64,000 nt of DNA from Ovis canadensis. Taxonomy: Eukaryota > Chordata > Mammalia > Artiodactyla > Bovidae. Positions 11,198 to 22,949 of the stretch are shown here, in pieces. Within the stretch, counting starts at the first letter, position 1. Each line of letters begins with the position of its first letter. Made by a program: the position numbers and the translations under genes. Below the pieces are notes generated by a model that worked only from the letters and a program-made list of their open reading frames with translations, was not told where the DNA came from and ran no database searches. Location of the stretch: contig NC_091262.1 of the NCBI RefSeq assembly GCF_042477335.2, positions 43,311,001 to 43,375,000 on the forward strand, read 5' to 3'.

Positions 11198-11406
11198 GGG
11201 CTTCCCTGGGGCTCAGACGGTTTAAAAAAAAATCTGCCTGTAATACAGGGACCTGGGTTCAATCCCTGGATTGGGATGATCCCCTGGTTGAGGTCATGGC
11301 AACCCACCCCAGTATTCTTGCCTGGAGAAACCCCATAGACAGGAGCCTGGCAAACTACAGTCCATCGGGTTCAAAGAGTCAGACATGACTGAAGTGACTT
11401 AGCATG
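11198..11406 (+). mobile_element. Bov-tA SINE in Tigger
   Basis: Head GGGCTTCCCTGGGGCTCAG, an inserted A run, then the tRNA-like B box and Bov-A body ending ACATGACTGAAGTGAC. Confidence 0.93.
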
Positions 11407-11822
11407 CCGTTGTATCCTGACTGCTCCACTAATCAGGAGTTCCTCTGTCTCTCTCCCACTCCTTGGGCCTTCCTATTCCCTGAAAAACAGTATTGTTGAA
11501 ATTAGGCCAATTTATACCCTACAGTGGCCTCTAACTGTTCAAATGAAAGGAGGAGTCACACATCTCTCATTTTAAATCAATAGCTAAAAATAATTAAGCA
11601 TAGTGAGGAAGGCATGTCAAAAGCTGAGAAAGGTCAGAAGCTAGAACTCTTGCACCAAACAGTTAGCCAAGTTGCACATTAAAAGGAAACATTTTTGAAA
11701 GAAATTTGAAATACTGTTCTAGTGAACACGTGGGTGATAAGAAAATGAAACAGCCTTCTTACTAATATAGAGAAACTGTTAGTGAACTAGATAGAAGATC
11801 AAAGCAGTCATAACATTCCCTT

Positions 11823-11866
11823 AGAGCCAAAGCCTGATGCAGAGCCAAAGCCTAATGCAGAGCAAG
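11823..11866 (+). repeat. Short tandem duplication within Tigger
   Basis: The 21-base unit GAGCCAAAGCCTGATGCA plus GAG is repeated with one change (CTAATGCAGAG). Confidence 0.8.
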
Positions 11867-12285
11867 ACCCTAACTCTCTTCAATTCTGTGAAGACTAAGA
11901 GAGGTGAGGAGGCTACAGAAGAAAATTTGAAGCTAGATGAGATTGGTCTATGAGATTTATGGAAAGACACCATCTCCATAACATACAAGCAAGGTGAAGC
12001 CCCAGGTGCTGACATGGAAGCTGCAGCAAGTCATCCAAAAGATCTTGGTAAGATGATCAATGAAGGTGGCTACACTAAACAACAGATTTTCAGTGTAGAT
12101 GAAATAGCCTTTATTGGGAAAAGATGCCATCTAGGACTTTCATAGCTAGAGAGGAGAAGTTAAAGCACTCTCAAAGATTCAAAGGTCAGACTGACTCTCT
12201 TGTTAGGGGCTAATGCCCCTGGTGACTTGAAGTTGAAGCTAATGCTCATTTGCCTTGCTGAAACTCCTTGGGCCCTTAGTAAAAA

Positions 12286-12489
12286 ATGAAAGTGTTAGTT
12301 AGTCATGACCAACTCTTTGCAACCCCATGGACTGAAGACAAACAGACTCCTCTGTCCATGGGATTTCCTAGACAAGAATACTGGAGTGGGTTACCATTCC
12401 CTTCTCCAGGAGATCTTTCCAACCCAGGGATTGAACCCAGGTCTTCTGCATTGCAGGTAGGTTCTTTATCATTTGCGCCACCAGGGAAG
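12286..12489 (-). mobile_element. Bov-tA SINE in Tigger
   Basis: Reverse orientation: Bov-A body first (AGTCATGACCAACTC), tRNA-derived head last (CGCCACCAGGGAAG). Confidence 0.93.
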
Positions 12490-12559
12490 AGCACTTGGGC
12501 TGTTAAGAATTATGGTAAATCTACTCTTCCTGCTCTCTAAATGAAACAACAAAGTCTGA

Positions 12560-12766
12560 ATGATAGCACATCTGTTTACAACATGCTTATCTGAGTATTT
12601 TAGACCCACTGTTGAGACCTACTATTCAGGGAAAAAAAAAAAAAAGGCTCCCTTCAAAATAGTACTGCTTATTGTCAATGCACCTGGTTATGCAAGAATT
12701 CTGATGCAGATGGACAAAAAAATGAATGTTGTTTTCATGCCTGCTAACACAATATCCATTCTGTAG
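12560..12766 (+). pseudogene. Tigger transposase fragment (DDE region)
   Basis: A 68-codon frame whose second half reads [16 protein letters not shown] and [12 protein letters not shown], the second part of the pogo-like DDE domain. In Tigger transposases this segment normally reads V-D-N-A-P-G-H. Here the Asp codon is absent in frame and the His is Tyr, so the catalytic acid is lost. The first half of the frame includes a lysine run from an A tract. Not a functional gene. Confidence 0.75.
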
Positions 12767-13502
12767 CCTGTGAATCAAAGAGTAACTTCAACTTTAATGT
12801 CTTCTTATTGAGGAAATACATTTCATAAGGCTACAGCTGCTGTAGATAGTGATTCCTCTGATGGCTCTGAGCAAAGTAGGTTGAAACATTCTGGAAAAGA
12901 TTCACGATACTAGATGCCATTAAGAACATTTGCAATTCATGAAAAGAGGTCAAATATCAAAATTTAGAAGATTTTGGTAGAAGTTGATTCCATTCCTGTT
13001 GAATGACTTTGAGGAGTCAAGTCTTCAGTGGAAGAGGTAACTGAAGATGGCTTAGAAAGAAAACTAGAATTAGCAGTTGAGCTTGAAGATGTGACTGAAT
13101 TGCTGCAATCTCATAATAAAACTTGAATGGAAGGGGAGTCACTTCTTATGGATGAGCAAAGAAAGTGGTTTCCTGAGATGGAATATACTCCTGGTGAAGA
13201 TGCTTTGAAGATTGTTGAAATGACAACAAAAGACTTAGAACGTTACATAAACTTAGTTGCTAAAATAGTGGCAGGTGTTTAGTGGACTAATTCCAATTTT
13301 GAAAGAAGTTCCAATGTGAGTAAAATGCTATCAAACAACATTGAGTATGTTTATCCCATGAAGGCAAAATACTCATCACCATATTAACAGGCTAATAAAA
13401 TTATCATGTCAACAACACATTCTAACATAATAAAATTCAATGTGTTGTGTAAAATGCAATGCCCTTTCAGGATTAAAAAGTACACAGCCAACCTAAGATT
13501 AA

Positions 13503-13674
13503 AGGAGAAGGGGATGACAGAGGATGAGATGGCAGGATGGCATCACTGACTTGATGGACATCAGTTTGAGTGAACTCCTGGAGTTGGTGATGGACAGGGA
13601 GGCCTGGCGTGCTGCGATTCATGGAGTCACAAAGAGTCGTACACGACTGAGCGACTGAACTGAACTGAACTGAA
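13503..13674 (+). mobile_element. BovB 3' fragment (copy C)
   Basis: About 170 bases of the BovB 3' end, from GAGAAGGGGATGACAGAGG through the CTGAA-repeat tail. It lies against the right part of the Tigger element. Confidence 0.92.
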
Positions 13675-13902
13675 GGTTGAAGGAAACTATCTTAACTCGA
13701 TCAAGAGTATCTTCTAAAACACTACAGCAAAGGTCATATTTTTGTTTTTCTGTTTGATTAAACTTTTAAGTTTAGAATAGTTTTAGGTTTACAAAAAGAG
13801 TTATAGAGACATACAGAGAATTCTTATATAGTCAGTACGCGGTACCCACTATTGTTAACATCTAACATCAGTATGTTGTATTTTTCCAACTAAAGAAAGA
13901 AT

Positions 13903-14111
13903 GTGCTGAGTTGCTTCAGTTGTGTCCAACTCTGTATGGCCTTATGGACTATAGCCCACCAGTCTGCTCTGTCCATGAGATTCTCCAGACAAGAATACTG
14001 GAGAGGGTTGTCATGCCCTCCTCCAGGGGATCTTCCTGATCCAGGGATTGAACCCACATCTCCTGCATTACAGGCAAATTATTTTAACCACTGAGCCATG
14101 GGGGAAGCCCA
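13903..14111 (-). mobile_element. Bov-tA SINE with target-site duplication
   Basis: Flanked by AAAGAAAGAAT at 13892-13902 and 14112-14122 (11 bases, perfect). Reverse orientation, inserted in the old L1. Confidence 0.95.
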
Positions 14112-15666
14112 AAAGAAAGAATATAAATATATTAACTAACAACAACACTTTATTCATATTTTCTTAGTTTTTGCCACTATGTTTCTGTTCCAGAATTCCA
14201 TCAGAACGCCACATCACATTAGCTATGTCACGTGTCTCCTTGGGCTCCTCTTGGCTGTGATGGTGTCTCAGTCATGCCTGTTTATTGATAATCTTGAGAG
14301 TTCTGAGGAGTACCTGTCAGCTGTTTTGTAGAATGTCCTTCAATCTGGATTTATCTGATGTTTACTCAGGATTAGACTGAGGTTGTGAGTTTGGAGGAAG
14401 ATGACTACAAAGGTAAAATGCCATTCTCATCACATCATATCGAGTGTATGTACTATCAACATCACTTATCCCAGTTAATGTTGACCTTGATCACCTGTGT
14501 GGATCTAGTGTTTGTTGTATTTCTCCCTTGTGAAGTTACTCTTTTGCACCTTCCTCTCTGTTCTGTGGACTTTGGAAGGATGGAAAAATGTGTACCCCAC
14601 TTTAAGGAGTTGGGAGTTAAGCTCCACTTGAAGTTTTTACATACAAATTAAATATGCTGTAAAGTACATACTTACATAAATTATCTTAAATTATTCTACT
14701 TGGGCATTCATCTCTTCTCCCACATTTATTTATGTATTTAATCTTTTTTTTATGTCAGTGTAGACTCATGAACATTTACTTTCTACTCTGGGTTATAATT
14801 GAATACAACTTTATTTTGTTGACCAAATTCTTCAGTCATTGGGAGCTTGTTCAGTTGACTCCCGCATTGCTCTGATACCCTCTCTTGTGGATTGCTTTCA
14901 GTACTTGCATTCTTTCTAGCACTACACGATTCTTCATACTTATATTTCTGGCCCCAGTCCTAGAATCAGACATTTCTCCAAGGATCCCTATTTCCTTTTG
15001 TTTGAAAATGGAATTAGAAATAAATATGTGAGTCCTGGGTGTGCATGTTGGTACTGGGGGAGTGTTGCTTCTAGGACCCCTGAAGCAGTCAGAGGAAGAA
15101 GGTATATGTTTATTTAACCTGTGTACATGCATAAACCTATCTATATCCATATTAAGCCACACATAACTCCACACTGAAGTTTTCCAACTCTAATACCATA
15201 TGGATCATCCCAGCTTCCTCCACCCTCAGCTCCTATAGTGAAAAGCCTGTGTCATACCATGGCATCTATTTACTTACTGAATTTTGAATTTTGGTATAGA
15301 TCTATAAAGTTTTCAGAATTCTTAACCTGAACCCTTAGGTGATATACATATGCTTCGATGACTGGAGTACAGTGCCTGTATAGTTTTTTTGCCTTTACGT
15401 CTCCATGCATTGCCATAGTTACTTGGGTCAGTACATTTTTTCCCTCAACAACTTCACTGAGGATATTTTAGATATTTTTGTCACAATCAATATTTCATCA
15501 TGGGTTTCCTCTGAAGTCCTAAGTGATTTTTTAAAATTTGCATCAAGTGAGACTCATTCTTTTTGTTATAAAATTCTACGGAGTTTTAAAAATGCAAAAT
15601 GTCATAGCTTGACCATTAAAGTATTATACAGAATAGTATAATACTTTACTGTCTATAAACTCCCCT

Positions 15667-17313
15667 GTGTGAAGTCAAGTGGCCTTAGGAAGTATTATTA
15701 TGAACAAAGTTAGTGGAGGTGATGGAATTCCAGCTGAGCTGTTTAAAATCATAAAAGATGATGTTGTTGAAGTGCTGCACTCAATTTGTCATCAGGTTAG
15801 GAAAACTTAGCAGTGGCCACAGGACTGGAAAATGTCAGCTTTCATACCAATCCCAAAGAAGGGCAATGCCAAAGACTGCTCAAACTACCATACAATTTCA
15901 TATGCTAGCAAGGTTATGCTCAAAAATCTTTCAAGCCAGGCATAGGCAGTGTGTGAACTAAGAACTTCCAGATGTACAAGATGGGTTTAGAAAGGGCAGA
16001 GGAATCAGAGATCAGATTGGAACCTCTGTTGGATTGTAGAAGAAGCAAGGGAATTCCAGAAAAATATCTGCTTCTGCATTGACTATGCTAAAGCCTTTGA
16101 CTGTGTGGATCACAACAAATTGGAAAATTCTTAAAGAGATGGGAATACCAGACCATCTTACCTGCCTCCTGAGAAACTTGTATGCAAATTAAGAAGCAAC
16201 AATTAGAACCAGACATGGATCAATGGACTGATTCAAACTTGGGAAAGGAGTTTGTCAAGGCTGTATATTGTCATGCTGCTTATTTAACTTATGTTCAGAG
16301 TACATCATGCAAAATGCTGGGCTGGTTGAAGCACAAGCGGAATCAAGATTGGCAGGAGAAATATCAGTGACCTCAGAAATGCAGATGATACCACCCTAAT
16401 GGCAGAAAGTGAAGAGGAACTGAAGAGCCTCTTGATGCGGGTGAAGGAGGAGAGTGAAAAAGCTGGCTTAAAACTCAGGATTCAACAACTAAGATCATGG
16501 CACATTCAGTCCCATCACTTCATGGCAAATAGAAGGGGCAAAAGTGGAAGGAGTGACAGATTTTCTTTTCTTGGCCTCCAAATCACTGCAGACAGTGAGT
16601 GCAGCTGTGAAATTAAAAGATGCTTGCTTCTTGGATGGAAAGCTATGACAAACCTAGACAGTGTACTGGGCTTCCCAGGTGGCACTAGTGGTAAAGAACC
16701 CTCCTGCCAATGCAGGAGACTTTAAGAGATGCAGTTTCAATCCCTGTGTTGGGATGATTCCCTGAATGAGGGCATGGCAACCCGCTCCAGTATTCTTGCC
16801 TGAAGAATCCCATGTACAGAGGAGCTTGGAGGGCTACAGTCCGTAGGGTTGCCAAGAGTCGGACATGACTGAAGTGACTTAGCATGCACGCGGTCTATTA
16901 AAATACAGAGACATCACTTTGCCCACAAAGGTCTGTCTAATCAAAGCTATGATTTTTCCAGTAGTCATGTACGGATGTGAGGATGCTTTTGAATTGTGGT
17001 GCTGGAGAAGATTCTTGAGAGTCACTTGGACAGTGAGATCAAATCAGTTAATCCTAAAGGAAACCAACCTTGGCTATTCACTGGAAGGACTGATGCCGAA
17101 GCTCCAATACTTGATGCAAAGAGCTGACTCACTAGAAAACACCATGATACTGGGAAAGGACGAAAAAGGGGTGACAGAGTATAAGATTGTTGGATGGCAT
17201 CACTGACTCAACATGAGTTTGAGCAAACTCCTGGAAATAATGCAGGGCAGGGAAGTCTGGCATGCTACAGCCCAGACTGGGACACGCCTGAGCAACTGAA
17301 CAACGGTAACAAC
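15667..17313 (+). mobile_element. BovB LINE copy D, 5'-truncated, older group
   Basis: Inserted in the old L1 with the 12-base duplication ATAAACTCCCCT at 15655-15666 and 17314-17325. RT text is much decayed: several frameshifts, and the active-site stretch reads AATGCAGATGAT, so Tyr is lost. The 3' end lacks a long CTGAA tail. Interrupted by a Bov-tA. Confidence 0.95.
16676..16893 (+). mobile_element. Bov-tA SINE in BovB copy D
   Basis: Head GGGCTTCCCAGGTGGCACTA, body ending GGACATGACTGAAGTGAC. It separates BovB text ending CTAGACAGTGTA from its continuation ATTAAAATACAGAG. Confidence 0.93.
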
Positions 17314-17556
17314 ATAAACTCCCCTCTGCTTCATCTATTTCTCTCTCTCTTCCCAAATGCCTGGAAACCGTGAATACACTTATCTTCTTTATAGTTTTAC
17401 CTTTTACAAAATGTCATATAAATGGAATCATACAGTATGTAGCTTTTTAAGACTGATTCTTTCATGTGGCAATATACTTTTAAGATTCATCCATGTTTTT
17501 GCATGGCTTGATAGCATATTTCTTTTTATTGCTGAATGCTATTCCATTCCATATAT

Positions 17557-17756
17557 GTGAAAGTGAAAGTCCCTCAGTCATGTCTGACTCTTTGTGACTC
17601 CATGCACTATATGGTCCATGGAATTCTCCAGGCCAGAATACTGGAGCGAGTGGATAGCATTTCCCTTTTCCAGGAGATCTTCCCAACCCAGGGATCAAGT
17701 CCAGGTCTCCTGAACTGCAGGCAGATTCTTTACCAGCTAAGCCACAAGGGAAGCCT
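17557..17756 (-). mobile_element. Bov-tA SINE
   Basis: Reverse-orientation Bov-A body (GTGAAAGTGAAAGTCCCTCA) and tRNA head ending GCCACAAGGGAAGCC. Confidence 0.93.
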
Positions 17757-17905
17757 GCAACAAGAGAAGTCACTGCAATGAAAAACCTGTGCTCCTCATC
17801 TAGAGAGTAACCTCCCTGCTCACCGCCAATTAGAGAAGAGCTGGAGCAGGAACAAAGACTCAGGACAACCAAAAACAAAATATTTTTCAAAAAAAGAATT
17901 AATGA
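17757..17905 (+). mobile_element. CHR-2-type SINE tail
   Basis: Text CAACAAGAGAAGTCACTGCA through AATTAGAGAAGAGC to AACCAAAAACAAAAT matches the 3' part of the cetartiodactyl CHR-2 family. Its tRNA-like head is missing and the Bov-tA abuts directly. Confidence 0.65.
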
Positions 17906-17965
17906 ATAGAAAAGGTGAACATATAGAAACGAAGAATAGCTGTTGGGCCAGGAATTTGTAACAGG

Positions 17966-18117
17966 TGGCTTCTTTACCAGCTGAGCCACAAGGGAAGCCC
18001 AAGAATACTGGAGTGGGTAGCCTATTCCTTCTCCAGCACATCTTCCTGACCCAGGAATTGAACCAGGGTCTCCTGTATTGCAGGCAGATTCTTTACCAAC
18101 TGAGCTATCAGGGAAAT
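17966..18117 (-). mobile_element. Dimeric Bov-tA SINE, truncated
   Basis: Two tRNA-derived heads in the same (reverse) direction are joined by CAAGGGAAGCCCAAGAATAC. The junction is the same as in the dimers at 22611 and 60779. Confidence 0.8.
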
Positions 18118-18213
18118 GTAAGATAGTTTAGTTTTCTATTCATCTATAGAAGGACATCTTGTTTCCAGTTTTGGGTAGTTATTAATAAAGCTGTAATTAA
18201 TATTCAAGTGCAG

Positions 18214-18238
18214 ATTTGTGTGTGTGTGTGTGTGTATT
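18214..18238. repeat. (GT)n microsatellite
   Basis: Short run of TG repeats inside the old L1. Confidence 0.9.
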
Positions 18239-18315
18239 TAAGGTTTCAAATCACTAGATAAATACCCAGAAATGTGATTATCATAGGATCGGGCTATGTT
18301 TGATGTGTTAGTTTT

Positions 18316-18589
18316 CTGCTGCTGCTGCTGCTAAGTCACTTCAGTCGTGTCCGACTCTGTGCGACCTCTAGACGGCAGCCCACCAGGCTCCCCCGTCCCT
18401 GGGGTTCTCCAGGCAGGAACACTGGAGTGGGTTGCCATTTCCTTCTCCAGTGCATGAAAGTGAAAAGTGAAAGTGAAGTCACTCAGTCGTGTCCGACTCT
18501 TAGCAACCCCATGGACTGCAGCCTACCAGGCTCCTCTGTCCATGGGATTTTCCAGGCAAGAGTACTGGAGTGGGTTGCCATTGCTTTCT
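18316..18589 (-). mobile_element. Bov-A2 SINE in MLT1
   Basis: Begins with the inverted trinucleotide tail (GCTGCTGCTGCTGCTAAG), followed by both Bov-A half units. Confidence 0.93.
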
Positions 18590-18914
18590 CCTAGAGCTGC
18601 CGTAATAAAGAACTACAAACAGAGTTGCTTAATCAGCAAACATTTACTGTGTAACAATTCTGGAAGCTAGAAGTATCAAGATACCAGCAAGGGTTGATTC
18701 CTTCTAAGGGCCGTGAGGGAGAATATATTTCATATTTCTCTCGTATCTTCTGGTGGTTTGATGGCAATCTTTGACTTTCCTTGGTAGGGAGCAGCATGAC
18801 CCTGATCTCCGCTTTCATCCCTGTGTAATGGTCTTTCTCTGTGTATATGTCTCCAAATTTCCTTTTCATAAAGACACCAGTCATTTCAAATTAAGGACCC
18901 ACTCTACTCCAACT

Positions 18915-19139
18915 AATGAAAGTGATAAGTGAAAGTGTTAGTCTCTAAGTCATGTCCCACTCTTTGCGATCCCATGGACTCTAGCCCACTAGGCTCCCTT
19001 GTCCATGAAATTCTCCAGACAAGAATACTGGAGTGTGTTGCCATTTCTTTCTCCAGGGGATCTTTCTGACCCAGGGATCAGCCCGGGGTCTCCTGAATAG
19101 AAGGCAGATTCTTGACTATCTGAACCACCAGGGAAGCCA
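18915..19139 (-). mobile_element. Bov-tA SINE in MLT1
   Basis: Reverse Bov-A body (CTAAGTCATGTCCCACTC), then tRNA head ending ACCACCAGGGAAGCC. Confidence 0.93.
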
Positions 19140-19840
19140 GAGTATTATAACTTCAGTATACAACTCCAGTATAATTATATATCTTCAATGAATGACCCTA
19201 TTTCCAAGTAATGTCATATTCTGAGGTATTGGAGTTTAAGATTTCGACATGAGATTGGGAGGGGGATGGTGTTGCAATTCAACCCATAACATTTAGTTTC
19301 TTAAGAAATTGCCAAATTATCTTCCAAAGTGGCTATGCCACTTTGCATTCTCATCCAGAAATTAGAAGAGTCTCTATTGCGTGTATCCTTGCCAGAACTG
19401 GTATTTGCCATTCTGAGACTGGTGCTTCATTGTTGTTTTAATTTGTGTTTCTCTAATGACAAATGATGTTGAGCCTTTTTTTTCAATATGCCTATTTGCC
19501 AACTATATATCTTGGTTGCTGAGGTATCTATTCAGATCTTCTACCCATTTTTTACTTCTTTTTTTTCCTATGGTTGAGTTTTAAATAGTCTTTTTATATT
19601 TTGGATAGATGTCCTTTATCAGACACGTGGTCTGTAAATGTTTTCTCCTCATTGGAGAATTGTCTTTTCATTCACTTAACAATGTTCATTACAGAGCAAA
19701 AGGTTTAATTTTAGTAAAATCCAAATTATGAACCTTTTCTTCTGTGAATTGTGCTTTTGATATTGTGTCCAAAAGAGACCAAACCTAAGGTCACATGGAT
19801 TTTTTTTTCCTACAGTTTTCTCCTATAGGTTTAATTGGGA

Positions 19841-20125
19841 CTGTGAAAGTGAAAGTCGGTCAGTCATGTTGGACTCTTTGTGACTCCATAGACTACACTG
19901 CCACTGCTGCTGCTACTGCTAAGTTACTTCAGTCGTGTCCGACCCTGTGCGACCCCACAGACGGCAGCCCACCAGGCTCCCCCATCCCTGGGATTCTCCA
20001 GGCCAGAACACTGGAGTGGGCAGCCTTTCCCTTCTCCAGGGAATCTTCCCAACCTGGGGATCGAATCCAGGTCTCCTGCATTGCGGGTGGATTCTTTTTA
20101 CCAGCTGAGCCACCAGGGAACAGAT
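19841..20125 (-). mobile_element. Composite Bov-tA / Bov-A SINE with target-site duplication
   Basis: TTTAATTGGGA flanks it at 19830-19840 and 20126-20136. A short first Bov-A piece (to about 19900) meets a second, Bov-A2-like unit starting at the GCTGCTGCTACTGC run. The block ends in a tRNA-type head. It is either a hybrid SINE or a SINE-in-SINE insertion. Confidence 0.88.
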
Positions 20126-21129
20126 TTTAATTGGGATTATGCTGAATTTATGGATCAAGTTGGGAAGAACTGGCACTTTAAAAATATTGTTTCTTCCAAT
20201 GAATGAATATGGAATATTTCTCCATTTATTTAGACCTCTTTTGATTTCTCTCATTGAGTTTTCTCTCATTCTGTAGTTTTCTGCATAACATACCTTGTAA
20301 ATATTTTGTTGGATGTATGCCAAAGCACATCATTTCCTTTGGTGCTGTTGCAAATTTCAAATGCTTTTTGAAATTTTAATTCCAATTGCTAGTATATAGG
20401 AAAGCAGTTTAATTTGGTATATAGACTTTACATCCTGCACTTCTGCTGTACGCATTTATTTAATTAACAAGTTTTGAGGGGGTGTTTTCTGTATGTGTGG
20501 ATTCTTTGGTGTGTTCTACATAAACAGACAGATTATCTGAGACTAAAGATACTAGTTTTATTTTATCCTTTCCAATCTGTGTACCATTTATTTTTTCTTC
20601 TTGTATTCCAGGATGATAATGAATAGGAGTGGTGAGAGTGGACATCCTTGTCTTCTTCCTGGTCTTACAGGTAGAGTTTCGTTCTCACTATTAATTATGA
20701 TATTAGTTGTAGGTGTTTCATATATTCACTTGAGTTGAACAAAGCCATTCTCTTCTATTACTAGTATTTTTTTAAACTGGTACTATGAATGGTAGTGAAA
20801 CATTTTTTATGCATCTATTGATATTTTTGTTTTAATTTCATTATTGTCTTTTTTAGTTACCCTATTTTACATTTATTGTTTGTTCAAGGAATTGCAATAT
20901 ACTTCATTAATTTATGAATATCTACTATGGTTACTATTGTACTACCTCCGATAAAATGTAATAATCTTACAACAGTAAAATTCTATTTACCCCCCTTATT
21001 CTTTTTATTGTTGTTGTTATATATTTTACAACCACATGGGTGATAAACCCCACATTACAATGTTATTAATTTTGTATTTAAATGCAGTTGAGTTTTTAAG
21101 AAAATGAGAGTATTATCCATAAAAGTATT

Positions 21130-21200
21130 GCATCACTATGCTGTGCACCTGAAACTAACATGATGTTGTAAATCAACTATACTTCAATTAAAAAAATAAT
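21130..21200 (+). mobile_element. L1 3' end fragment
   Basis: GTGCACCTGAAACTAACATG, then GTAAATCAACTATACTTC, then an A-rich tail: the 3' terminus of an L1MA-like element. Confidence 0.65.
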
Positions 21201-22600
21201 TAGGGGAAAAGTCTTATTTTATAATTAATATTACCTATTTGTGGAGGTCTTCGTGTGTTCAAGTCCACGTTTCTATCTCCTATCCTGCACCCTGTAAAAC
21301 TTCCTTTTGGTGGTCCTTATAGAGCACATGCTGGTGATAAATGTGCTTCTACTTGTCAGTTTGCTTGCCACTAGTCTGCATATTAAAAAGGCTCTGTTTA
21401 TTTTGTTTCCCATCTGTTTTTTCCTCTGTTCTTCAGATAGGATTATTTCAATTCATCTGCCCTTAAATTCCATAATCCTTTTCTCTGAAGACTGCAATCT
21501 GGTGTTAAGCCTATCCAGTGAAATTTTTCATGTACTTTGACTTCTAGATTTTATATTTGTTTATTTTTTGTGGTTTTAATTTCACCTCTGATGTTCCCTG
21601 TTAGCTTATTCCTTATGAATATGGTTTTATTTATGCTTTTTAAACATTCAAGAGTTGCTTTAATGTCTTTGTTAATTCCTACATCTGGGTCATCTTGGAT
21701 TCTGTTTTTATTGATTGTATTTCTCCCTTAAGTATGGGGCTCAATTTTTTCTGCTTCATGTGTCTAATTATTTTTAATGTGTGCTAAACATCATAGATGA
21801 TACATGGTAGGGAGTGCATTAAAGAGTATTAAGTCGTATTCTGGTAGGCTGTTATTAACAGGTACTGTTCCAGTCCTGTCCAGCTTGGCTTTATACTTTG
21901 CTTGGGTGTATTATATTTGCTATAAACTTAGTTCCAGGCCTAACCCTTACTCTAAGGTGTGATCTTGAATCCTAGATTGGTTTTTCTGCGATCTCAGCTG
22001 AATGACCAAGGTGACTAAGATCTCTCCAGTATCCTTCAGCACAATATTTAGCGTGTCTCTACAGGTTTTATCCCTGTAACAGGCAATTTCTCTTAGGCCT
22101 TGTGACTTTTTTTTTTCTTTCTTTTTTTCACATTTTCAGCCTAGTTCTTGACCAAAAGCCCATGAAAAACTCACAGATTTCTGGACCTCCACTTTCTGCA
22201 TTACACCCTCCTCTTGGGTATGCTGACACAAATTCCAGCCACTTTTTCAACCTAGAAATCCCACTCTGCCTCCTCAGTTCAGCAACACTGCTTCGCCTCC
22301 TTGAGTTCCATCTCTCCACCCAAGGTCCCAAAAGGTCACTTTCCCTCTGACAGAAAGTGAAGGAAAGTGCAGGGCTCCCTTTTTTCCTCTAAATTATGGG
22401 ATCACAGTCCTATACTGCCTGTTGTCCAACATTCAGAAACAGTGTCCTGGTATATTTCATCCAGTTTTATAGTTGTTCATGGTGGCAGGTACTCCTTCAT
22501 GGCTTGAAGCAGACAGCTTCCCTACCCTAATCTATCCCTCTCCCCTTCCCCTTTTGGTAACTATAAGTTTGTTTGCTATCTCTGTGGGTTTATTTTTATT
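21200..22600 (-). repeat. Probable old L1 3'UTR, minus strand
   Basis: AT-rich, T-rich text in the style of L1M 3' regions read in reverse. No gene, and assignment to a subfamily is not possible by eye. The ORFs at 21307-21731 and 22102-22350 are chance frames. Confidence 0.45.
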
Positions 22601-22610
22601 TTGTATATAA

Positions 22611-22935
22611 GGGCTTCCCTGGTAGCTCAGCTGGTAAAGAATCCACCTGCAAAGCAGGAGACCCTGGTTCAGATTTCTGGGTTGGGAAGATCCCCTGGAG
22701 AAGGGAATGGCTTCTCACCTCAGTATTCTTGGGCTTTCCTGGTAGCTCAGATGGTAAAGAATCTACCTGCAATGCAGGAGACTTGGGTTCGATCCCTGGG
22801 TTGGGAAGATCCCCTGGAGGAACTGAAGTGGACTGACTACCCACTTCAGCATTCTGGCTTGGAAAAGTCCATGGACAGAGGAGCCTGGCAAACTGCAGTC
22901 CATAGAGTAACAGTCAGACACGACTGAGCTGACTT
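22611..22935 (+). mobile_element. Dimeric Bov-tA SINE
   Basis: Head 1 (GGGCTTCCCTGGTAGCTCAG) and a short body run to CAGTATTCTT, followed directly by head 2 (GGGCTTTCCTGGTAGCTCAG) and a complete body ending CAGACACGACTGAGCTGAC. Same junction as the element at 60779. Confidence 0.92.
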
Positions 22936-22949
22936 TTACCTTCACTTTC

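Larger units (their letters stand above)
10802..13500 (+). mobile_element. Tigger-type (pogo-like Tc1/mariner) DNA transposon fossil
   Basis: The left end has Tigger terminal text (ATCTTCCTCAACTTAC, then AAACCCATTGCAAGTTGAAA). The interior is a decayed CENP-B-like transposase gene in scattered frames from about 11560 to 13420. Recognisable pieces include VNAPGY and VVFMPANT near 12690-12750 (DDE region), DSSDGS-like text near 12850 and MDEQRKWF near 13150. The matching right terminal repeat is not seen; a BovB fragment starts where it should be. Two Bov-tA SINEs interrupt it. Confidence 0.85.
18299..19287 (-). mobile_element. MLT1-type LTR (ERVL-MaLR), interrupted by two SINEs
   Basis: Reverse-orientation LTR text: TGTGTTAGTTTTCT at the left, CTAGAGCTGCCGTAATAAAG after the first SINE, and GCAATTCAACCCATAACA at the right. 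It sits inside the old L1, which resumes with TTTCTTAAGAAATTGCC. Non-coding; no retroviral reading frames remain. Confidence 0.8.
13690..20840 (-). mobile_element. Old L1 LINE on the minus strand, split by nested insertions
   Basis: Blocks at 13690-13902, 14112-15654, 17326-17556, 18118-18298, 19288-19840 and 20126-20840 read as old mammalian L1 in reverse: first 3'UTR text (for example CTTGGGCTCCTCTTGGCTGTG at 14241), then ORF2 3' and RT-region text. They are collinear across each insertion, so they are one element or adjacent related elements interrupted later. The coding frames are heavily decayed. The exact L1 subfamily cannot be set by eye. Confidence 0.75.

Noticed and set aside
22611..22935. 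Functional tRNA genes in the heads of Bov-tA elements
   Set aside because: The B-box-like text is SINE-internal and occurs in the same form in every Bov-tA here. No complete cloverleaf outside SINEs was found.
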